Assembly: GCF_052857255.1 (NCBI RefSeq)
Contig: NC_135500.1
Coordinates: 105,347,048-105,411,047, forward strand
DNA: 64,000 nt
Source: Amblyomma americanum
Taxonomy: Eukaryota; Arthropoda; Arachnida; Ixodida; Ixodidae
Direction: 5' to 3'
The notes under the pieces are model-generated. The model did not search any database, had not been told where the DNA came from, and saw nothing but the letters and a program-made list of their open reading frames with translations. The position numbers were made by a program, and so were the translations under genes. The first letter of the stretch is position 1. Each line of letters begins with the position of its first letter. Below are positions 55,861 through 64,000 of the stretch, one piece after another.

Positions 55861-56560
55861 ATCGCCAGTCTCTAGAGTGGATCGCGAGGCGGATTCATAC
55901 CTTCCTCCCAAGCTCGCAGTCGGTTTCTCTAAAGACGTACCTTAGACCACCGGGCCATGAGATATTTTTTAAGACCAATTGCAGAATACAGTTTAACCAG
56001 AAAGGGAAACTGGGCCAGAAAACAACCATTTCGTAGTACGCCTCCACGTTTTATTTCATGCTGAGTACTTCTTGATCGTTCTTAGCATTGCACCCGCGGA
56101 GTCAGATTGAGAGAAGAAGCGACCACTGATAAGAGGGGGTAAATTTTAGCACATCAGCAGCGCTCGGATATGGTGTCGGCGCTGGTCGAACCATAGCCAC
56201 CTATAATTATCCATGGCCACCTATAATTATGCGCTGGAAATACTGAGTTACACTTCTCGTATATTTCATCTAAAATGCCAGTGGCCCTTACAGGTGAGCA
56301 ACGAGGTCAGGATAGGGCGTTTTATTGCGCGCCAATGACCGCGCGGTGATTGGCCGCGCGCATTACAAACGCTGTGCCATGACCTGCGCTGCTAAACATT
56401 GACCTCGTAGAGACGCAGCATACATTAGCCACAAAATTGTGAAATGATGAACTGAGCTTGTGAGGGCAAGGAGCGCGTACGAAGAACCATTTACAGTCTG
56501 CCCTTTTGTATAGCGGTCGAGCAGTACTCACTAATGAATTAAAACTTAAATATCAGAGCC
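55861..56560. other. Unassigned intergenic stretch
   Basis: A 20-bp unit ending ACCTATAATTAT is repeated twice at 56191-56230. Nothing else is recognisable. Confidence 0.5.
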
Positions 56561-56561
56561 A

Positions 56562-56890
56562 TCATGATAAGCTTGATTGCGCCCACTGCTGGACAACCGC
56601 CTCTCCCATATGTCTCCAATTAACCCTATCCGGTGACAGCTGTGGCCACCCTATCCCGACAACTTTCTTGACCTCATCCGCCCACCTCCCCTTCTGCAGG
56701 CCTCTGCTGTGCTTTCCTTCGCTTGGAATCCAGTCCGTTCCCCTTAACAACAATCGGTTATCTTGCCTTCGAATACAATCCCTGCGCAATCCCATTTCGT
56801 CTGCTTAATTTCGACTAGCATGTCGTTAACCCGAATTTGTTCCTTGACCCACTCTGCCCTCTACATCACACAGGCAATGGCCGATGGCTG
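56562..56890 (-). mobile_element. RTE-like LINE C-terminal fragment
   Basis: The minus strand encodes a C-terminal LINE region with RRQDNRLLLRGTDWIPSEGK, a RWADEVKK block and GIGWPQLSPDRVNWR. This is the RRxDNRW-type tail found after the RT in RTE-like LINEs. It is open for 77 codons with nothing upstream. Two smaller relatives lie in introns 2 and 4. Confidence 0.75.
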
Positions 56891-57379
56891 TCTGGAAAAA
56901 CATTGCTAAGTACATTTCTGTAAGCATTATTCGAGCCAAGCGCAAGCGCGCGGGACTCAGAAAGTGGTAGGATCGCCACGCGAAACCAACGCATCTCGTT
57001 GATTGCGTCGTCTTGTGTATTTATGGTGGTCTAGAATGAGAGCGCCTCATCCCGGCGAACGCCTAATCCATTGCGATGAATAAAATCCTCCAGACCGATA
57101 ACGATAACATGTCACATACAGGCCTGCAATGCAGCCGGTTAAATTAAACATGCAGACATTGACCCAAAATAATAAGATAGGCGGAAATTTCAGAACAGGT
57201 TTTGAAGCGTTGGTGAGCGTAACAACTTTATTTTGGAACAAAAAATAAAAGAAGGCCCTTAAGGGTGAGCTCCTACTTGTCCAAAGTCCACGGACCTGGG
57301 GTTCATCGAGATCTCAGTCCACTTTGCGATATTTAACCACGCGTTTGTGTAGCTCTCAGAGCTGTCTGCAAGGTGCTTA
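56891..57379. other. Unassigned stretch between LINE relics
   Basis: No repeat or coding signal recognised. Confidence 0.45.
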
Positions 57380-58770
57380 TATGATAGCCTCTTCGCGCTT
57401 ACCGAATACATAAGATAGCTAGTGCGGAAAAAAGGTCCTCAGTATTTACCTTCCTCGACATAAGTGGTGCGTACGACAACATATATAAGGAATACCTGTA
57501 GAATATACTTAAAGATGAGTTATTGGTTACGATATAACTGATTCCCTCGAGGAAATAAACGAAGATAATAAGTTGAAATTGCATGGGAAGAGATAGCTAT
57601 CATAAAATGCCGAGGTATGAAAAGGATTAAGGCAAGTTTGTCTCCGTGGCTGCTACTGTTCATGATTTACATATTGAATATGGAATTGAAGGCTAGAAGA
57701 AAATATTCTAGGTTGTAATCTCTGACACAGGCTAGGTGGAACGGTCGCAGAGCTGCGGCTTCACAATTGTATGTACGTGGACTATATTCTACTGTTCTTC
57801 TCAAGATAAAGGAGATGCTCTAGGAATCACTTTTAGCGCAATTAAGTCAGGTCTGACGATTTTCATAGATTCCACTGATCACGCGCTTACAATACAAGAC
57901 CATGAGATGCGCACGCTGGCAGAGTACAAATATCGCGGGGTATGCGTGAACGAAGGGCAGATATACAGGGAAAAATAAAAAAGACTATTTGGGATGAAAG
58001 GCAAATAGATGCAATGATGAAGAAGCATAGGTCATCAGGGGGTACAATAGTCATGGAGAACTGAGAGGTACTTGAAAAGTTATAATGGTGCCAGCGCTTA
58101 CATTTGGGATTGCACTGTTGTGTATAAGCTCAGAAGTTAAATTGGGGCAAGAAATAAATCACATGGCTTTTGAAAGATCAATACTAGCTGCCCGCGGAAA
58201 AACCTTAAGTTAGGTACTACAGGAGGGCATAGGCTGGGCATCGCTGGAATCAGCGTAACCTCAGAGTAATATATTTTATCAAGAACGCCTTAAGAAATTG
58301 GACAATAGCTGATGGGCAGCCAAGGTATTCAAATATTTGCTCAGAAAGACCGTTGACTCAGAGTGGCGGAAAATGACCAGGAAGCTAATGAGTAAGTATG
58401 CAGGAAGCAAGCACGGAGAAATAAAAAGCTCTATACGACTGGCAAAGACCAAAGAGGTAAGAAGTGTATCAATTCGATAGGAAAGAAGCAGACGGTGTGA
58501 ACACATTGAAATTGGAAAAGTGATATCAGGAAGTCATATAAAGAAGGAAATAATTCAACGGGCCTGAGCACACTCCTCTTTGAGGCTAGATCAGGGTGTC
58601 TTAAAACACGAAGCTGCAAAACGAATTGTTGCCAAGAAGATGACACATGTGCAGTGTGTGGAAAATCTATAGAAACGATTGAACGCCTCACACTAGAACG
58701 TGGTTGTGTCCTTCCAAATGTCGATCCAGGTGCAGTAACTCTCGCTTTGACCCCAGGGTTTAGCTATAAC
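57380..58770 (+). mobile_element. Tick LINE reverse transcriptase relic, copy 1
   Basis: Plus-strand frames give FLDISGAYDNI (RT motif) near 57.45 kb, GDALGITFSAIKSGLTIF near 57.8 kb, LTIQDHEMRTLAEYKYRGV near 57.9 kb, and a C-terminal GCLKTRSC plus CAVCGKSIETIERL near 58.6 kb. Many stops and frameshifts are present. The weakly similar downstream text to about 59650 may be its C-terminal tail. Confidence 0.8.
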
Positions 58771-60029
58771 TAAGGTCATGTTAATGAATCATCGGTAGAA
58801 GTTAGCGAAAAGCGATTGTAAGATTGGTGGCTCAAAAGGACGGTGTTGGCATAAGGTTTTAATTTCATGATTATATATTATATTTAATGAAAATACAGAG
58901 CTTATAACTAATATTGTTAAGTTGGGCGATTTCCTTAAAGAAATGTAAAGAAAAAAAACGAGCTTGGTGGCAACTGCCATCAACCCGTTACAAAGGGGAC
59001 GCTCTTTATTCCAGCCATTCCATCCATTCATCCACGAATGTGAGATGTCAGTATGAGATTCGAGAAACGTATGTCGGCAGATAGCAGCGTTATCAAAATA
59101 TAAATGCAGAAAACACAGAAAGTGAACGCAAAATTCCTGTGTTTGCATTCCCTAGCAGCAGGGGTTGAAGAAGGAATACAGAAGCACAATCGAAAAAATG
59201 GGATTACGGGCAGTTAAAACGACTCATCGCTATGAAAATAAACCAGGTAAAAGTGCAAACTGCTGTAAAGGAAAGACGAGACCACGAGGCTAATGTATTA
59301 ACGAAATAAGGAGGCCAGTGAATTACGACTGATGGCTTCAGTACAACACAGAGAGATGGGAAAGCTTTTTCTGGCGTATATAGGCCAAGACTGGAATCTT
59401 ATCGATAAATGAAACTGGAAGTACAGATTTTGGTCCAGATTAAAATAAAGCAATCCACTGATCGCTGGATAGCCGAAGTTCGCGATGCAACTAAGGGCAG
59501 GCCAAGAAAATTCCGGAACGATGTAAGCTGTCTAGGTTAAAAGGATCAAAACAAGCCGAGGCGTATTCAAGATTGGGCGGGAAAATGTTTAGAGGGAGAC
59601 GACGCTATAAAGTACAGCATATCAGTTATCTCTGAGTCCTGAGAATAGAGAAGCAGCTGCGAAGAGCATAAACTAAAGGAGCATAGAGCTGACCATTCTG
59701 AACTGGCAAACGCCGAAGGCAAACATTCGAAACTGCACAAACACACTAATAGACGAAATTACAATCATACTAATAAATGCACCTGATCCAAGCAGCAAAC
59801 AAGCGATGCTGAATGCGTTGCAAAAACAGTCATGACAAATAAGCAAAATCCGGACAGCAAGCCACAGACTAAAATCAATTTGATTCATAAAGCGGAACGA
59901 GATAGGACGAGCATAAACTAATGCACATAAATTATGATAACGTCTGTTACATACAGATTGGTGATGCTGGCGGTGAAATAAAAAATGCAAACATGAATGA
60001 TGAGTAATAAGGTAGTTGAACTTAAGCAC
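58771..60029 (+). other. LINE-flanking degenerate stretch
   Basis: Parts near 59150-59560 may continue the C-terminus and 3' end of the tick LINE. The open frames on the minus strand (58789-59148, 59673-60029) are shadows without motifs. Confidence 0.35.
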
Positions 60030-61340
60030 GGGATTAGAACCGGTAGGCGCTCAGACGTTAGCCTTCTCGTATTTACCCAATGCTTAGAAACACCTAGGGT
60101 GGATAACTGGCCATTGATGTTGAGCAGAATCATAACTCGACACCTTACTTTTTCTCGAAACCAAGGAAGCTGTGGACACGAAACTATACTCCGTAAAGCC
60201 TGTAGACTGGTATTAAACCTTCGCCGCTGCACTAACCGAGAAAACCTTTTGCAGCTAGGAACCCACCACGCGATCCTAAGAGGTAAAAGAAGCTCATTTA
60301 ACCTCCCAGCACGAAAGACTTTCTTCAAGAGTGGCAGGTAGATTTGTGTTATAAAAAGCCAACAGGCTATCAAGATGCACATCAGCTCTATCGAAACATA
60401 CCAGATCGCGTACACAAACAACTACAAGTCAAACCTGCACCTAAGATTATGCATCCGGAGCACGATGAGGACAGGTGGACGGCTGAAGCTAAATTGATCG
60501 GGAAACACTCCTCCTCTGAACCCAAGGCAGTAAGCGTTGATGCTACAAAATACTCCAACCAAAATACTTCTTTTATAGCGCTAATCGATCACACAGGAAA
60601 ACTGGTCAATGGCGCCTCAACTAGAAATGCGATCCACCCATCACAAGCAGAAGAAGCTGTCTTATAACTATGGCTATTGCTGCAACTAATTCCAAAATTA
60701 CAATAAGCGACTCAAGAACGGCAATACGGAGCTTTGCAAAAGGCACCGTAGGCAATACAGGATCCAAAATTCTATCCAAATTACCACAACAAAATTAAAA
60801 TTAATTAAACTGCTACGGGTTCCAGCTCACTTCTGCAGTGAAGGGACCGAAAAGCCAGCCATTTTGCCCGTGATTTCATCGGCCGGACAGTAGGTGATTC
60901 GAATCTCCGATCGGCTAGAGAGAGAATTGTCTCGTATTATGAGATTACTTCCCACTGCAGGAGCGGTACACACAAAATCCCTCTCTCTCACCCCTAGCTC
61001 AACAAAACGAAAGGAGTATTCTCGAGGCAGTTACAAACAGGATCCTGTAGTAATCCGGACATATATTCAAAATTCCCATTGGACGAATTAAGAACGGACT
61101 GCGTTAAGTGTGGGGAACACAGAGCCACTCTCATTCACATTCTGTTTGAATGCCCCGCGGACAATCCGCCAGAGCATTTTCGATTTTTTAACTCAGAGCA
61201 ACGGGAGACTGCTTTGTCCAGCTCGGAGCCGGAAGCACAAATTCGTGCGACGGGCAGGGCCGAACCGGTCGTTGCAAGGCTCTGCTGTCCTAACGTCCAG
61301 ACTCGACCTAACGTCGAGTCTGGAAGAGCGCCAGCCATGA
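60030..61340 (+). mobile_element. LINE relic with RNase H domain
   Basis: The plus strand at 60344-60667 encodes an RNase H start with AVSVDATKYSN and IALIDHTGKLVNGAS. It is followed by ISDSRTAIRSFAKG-type sequence near 60.7 kb and a C-terminal Cys/His segment, CVKCGEHRATLIHILFECP, near 61.1 kb. The order RNase H then zinc-like tail fits R1/I-type non-LTR elements. RT remains upstream of 60.3 kb are poor. Confidence 0.75.
61297..61323. repeat. 11-bp-stem hairpin
   Basis: CCAGACTCGAC pairs perfectly with GTCGAGTCTGG around a 5-base loop. It lies at the end of the RNase H LINE, close to where the next LINE begins. Confidence 0.75.
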
Positions 61341-61379
61341 ACTTCAATTCGAACGTCCCGGGATTCTCCACATCACCCT

Positions 61380-62470
61380 TTTCGAAGAATAAAGTTGCAT
61401 TACTACTGAAAAGGCCTCTGTATTTTGCCTTCCCGCAAATACGCGGTTCGTGCGACAATGTTAATAGGGAATTAAAGGGGATTATATTGAAAGATAGAAG
61501 CATCGGAATTGAGGTAATTTCATTCCTAAAGGAAATATACCCGGATAATGTTGAAATTGGACGGGAAGGGGTAGGAGATACGACAGCCGTCCAGGTGCCG
61601 AAAAATTAAGGTACGGTTGTGCGCAATCGCCACAGCTGTTCAGAATTTATATCCTAAGTATAAAGAGAAGGCCAGGAAAAGCTAAGTTTTAATCTGTCGT
61701 ACGAAGTATGCCGAAAGGCTGTAGATTAGCAGCTCTCCGCTTTAATGTATGCGGACAATAATTTACCTTTTGCTTATAGCTAGAAAAATTTACGTACACT
61801 GGAAAATTCTTGTGCACACGAAGAAGACGCTCTGGGCCTCACTGTTAGCGCAGCTAAGTCAGGTGTGATGATTTTCAATGATTCCACTGATGAGATGCTT
61901 ACAATGTAAGGGGATGAGATATACAAGAAAAAACACGAACAGACTTCTAGGACAAATGGGCGTGGTGATGCCGCTGTAATGAAGCATGTAGCATTATAAG
62001 GGTATACAAGTGGGAAGTACTGAGAGCTATTTAGATAGGTATATTAATGCCAGGACTTTCTTTTGGGAATGAATGCGGTTTTGTGCCCGAGTTCAATCGA
62101 GAACATAAATAAATCAGGGAAGTGTTTGAAGATTAGGACTTGGTGCCCGCGGCAAAACTACAAAAGAGGCACTGCAGGGGGGCATGGACTGGACATCGTT
62201 CGAAGCACGGGAACCTGGCGGACATGCTGAGAGACATCAAGTAATCATCACCTGCTCCTGCCCCTGTAGTCAATGACTGTAGTCAGATAAAAATGATAAA
62301 ATAAAGGCAGCAAAAAAATATACTATGTGATCAACACCTCAAGAAAATGGGCAATAACAGGTGGGCAACAAAGGTATTTAAATAAGTATAGAGTAAGAGC
62401 GTTGATGCGTTGCGGAGCAGGAGTATGAAATTCGCCACTAAGTATGAGAAAAGCAACGACCGAGAAATAA
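61380..62470 (+). mobile_element. Tick LINE reverse transcriptase relic, copy 2
   Basis: RPLYFAFPQIRGSCDNVNRE near 61.42 kb and FLKEIYPDN near 61.53 kb match the RT start of copy 1. The block around 61.84-61.92 kb matches GLRFSAxKSG-type sequence, followed by the same order as copy 1 to 62.47 kb. It is heavily mutated. The open frame 61079-61609 (176 codons) joins the previous LINE tail to this RT and is a chimera, not a gene. Confidence 0.75.
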
Positions 62471-63599
62471 AGAGCTGCGTTTGGCTGAGCAGGTTGAGCA
62501 GGTGAGTCAAGTTCTTTCCAGTGGTTATTTAATTACTGGTGGCATTTTTGAACGACAAAAAAGGTCTGACGTGGATTTCCCACCAGTGCCAGCCGTTATC
62601 TTCCACTCCTGCTGCTGTCCTGGAGTGCCTGTCCACGCGCCAAATGTGCGTCCGACAAGCCGCATTTGCGCTCGGTAAAGAAACGATGACGCTGGAAAGC
62701 AAAATATGGTTTTTCGAATGTTCATAGTACAGAAATTGTCATGCTGTTTCGAGACTGTCATATAGTGACGGCCCTGAATTCCGAACCCACCATGCAATTA
62801 TCTATACAGTATAAAAGCCAGATAGAAATTTGAACGTAAATCTCCTGGACTCTTCTGCTGAAGACTTTACAGGTGCGACCAAAATAGTACGGAAGGCACG
62901 TCGCCATTTTAAACCTTTCTGGCGCGTTCCGAAGGAAAAATAAGAAAGTTTCGTGGGGTCTATAAGCGAGTGCACCGGCGACAGTTGCTAGAAGAGGCAT
63001 TAATGATCTTATTTTCCCTATATTAGGCCTGAGAGCAATTTTGGTACCGAAGCGTGCTGCCGATTATTGTTTCCGTAAATGTACAGCTCGAATTTTTTAC
63101 ATCCGCATGAAGAGTCACTTTGTGCTTAATCGAAAAGGACATTGACTCTACAAAGGTAACGGAAAATTTTCTTTGCACATTGGTAGTTATAGCGTACATC
63201 GTACTCTTTTTGGGATAAGAAACATTCAGATGCACCCCGTTCAGTTTTTCTATAATACGTGACAACTTCGCAATGCTTGAATAAAGCGACCACTCATGAA
63301 AACCAGTAGAGAGACGAGAGTTGGCGACAGCACCTGTCATTTCTTTCTTTCCTTAAAATGCGCGTAGGTGGACGGCAGTCTTCTCCAGGGCTCAACCGGC
63401 TCCTCCGCTGCAATATCCAGCGAGAGGAGCAAATGTCCCCTCCCTTGCGCCGTGGCTGTTTTCCTCCTTGCCCTTGGGAATGGTCTGTAGCGCAATATCG
63501 CTTGCTGACTGCCTTACGGCGCCCCAGAATCGGCGTTTCTGTCTATCTTACTCGTGGTTGCACATCCTGTATGAAACAGAGTTCAGTGCGCTATGCAGG
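62471..63599. other. Unassigned right-hand stretch
   Basis: No family motif in either strand. Short frames overlap on both strands. Confidence 0.45.
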
Positions 63600-63807
63600 G
63601 TACCGGCCGGGATAGCTCATTACAGGGCGCATTCACACGACACCAAATTTCCGGCGAGCTAAGCGGATTCGCCCACATTCGGCGGGGTTTGGCGCTGACG
63701 AAGGCGGAAACCGGCGAGGCGAGGGCGATCGGTCCGGCACGCATTTTTCCGTCTTTGGCGGGGAAGCAACGAAGGACCGTTGACGTCACGTCAGGTTAAA
63801 ACCTAGT
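63600..63807 (+). promoter_or_regulatory. CpG-rich block with CRE palindrome, possible promoter
   Basis: GC and CpG content rise strongly. TGACGTCA, the full CRE/ATF palindrome, lies at 63781-63788, followed by a second half-site CGTCA. The segment AGGGCGCATTCACACGACAC at its start could instead be the edge of a MITE, so promoter function is only a suggestion. Confidence 0.3.
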
Positions 63808-64000
63808 ATGGCGCCAAGCGTAGCAGCGGAAATGGCCGGCGCTTTCTCTGTGGAGATGCTACCTGATGCCATAGGGGAGCACTGTTGTGCCCGGACAACC
63901 AGCCCGGAATCCACATCTACAAGATGCAAAATTTCTCCTGCGAACGCCCTTGGACAAGCGCAGTGCTGCGCCGCAAGGCAACAGCGCCCTAACGAGCTAA
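63808..64000 (+). CDS. Open frame reaching the window end (possible first exon)
   Basis: An ATG at 63808 opens a frame of 64 codons without stop to the edge, beginning MAPSVAAEMAGAF. It has no recognisable domain. It lies 20 bases after the CRE-like palindrome in a CpG-rich context. It could be a first exon, a UTR frame or part of a repeat. Confidence 0.25.
   Translation, partial: MAPSVAAEMAGAFSVEMLPDAIGEHCCARTTSPESTSTRCKISPANALGQAQCCAARQQRPNEL

Overview
The window looks like nuclear DNA of a hard tick (Ixodidae). Evidence for this is the large AT-rich introns, many tRNA-headed SINEs of the Ruka type known from ixodid ticks, degenerate tick-type non-LTR retrotransposons, and long (TA)n, (CA)n and (TTTA)n arrays. 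There is no bacterial-style gene organisation; nearly all long open frames are shadows, microsatellite artefacts or transposon relics.

One host gene is clear. It occupies 1628-43305 on the plus strand and runs off the left edge of the window. At least 13 coding exons join in frame with consensus splice sites. They encode the tail of one MAM domain, two complete MAM domains, a Thr/Pro-rich linker, two LDL-receptor class A modules, one EGF module, a transmembrane helix and a short cytoplasmic tail with an NPAY motif. This is a type I membrane receptor or adhesion protein of the MAM/LDLa family. Most module boundaries are phase 1-1 introns, as expected from exon shuffling. The last intron or introns and the exact C-terminus are ambiguous.

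Introns of this gene carry SINEs (9.1, 10.0, 15.7, 18.7, 21.7-22.1, 34.8 kb), other tRNA-derived repeats (19.0-19.4, 31.8, 32.3-32.7 kb), a reverse-strand Ty3/Gypsy gag-protease relic (22.1-24.4 kb), RTE-like LINE fragments (7.3, 12.5 kb), a 55-bp-arm hairpin (3.56-3.67 kb) and long microsatellites.

From 43.5 kb onward the sequence is mainly repeats. A LINE family with APE endonuclease and RT occurs as three pieces in alternating orientation (46.1-52.7 kb). A 74-bp minisatellite abuts a 287-bp (CA)n array (53.0-54.1 kb). A SINE sits inside another repeat with an 11-bp target-site duplication (54.8-55.0 kb). The 56.5-62.5 kb stretch is a chain of LINE relics (RTE-like, a tick LINE RT, an RNase H-bearing LINE, then the tick LINE RT again). 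The last 400 bases are CpG-rich, contain a CRE-like palindrome and hold an open frame that reaches the window end, so a new gene might begin there, but this is weak.

I found no convincing new biological system. The best points for follow-up are the receptor gene structure (duplicated MAM exon pattern, GC-AG intron, NAGNAG acceptor, possible 10-nt microexon), the inverted SINE pair next to exon 4, the alternating-orientation LINE cluster, and a natural empty site for a SINE insertion.
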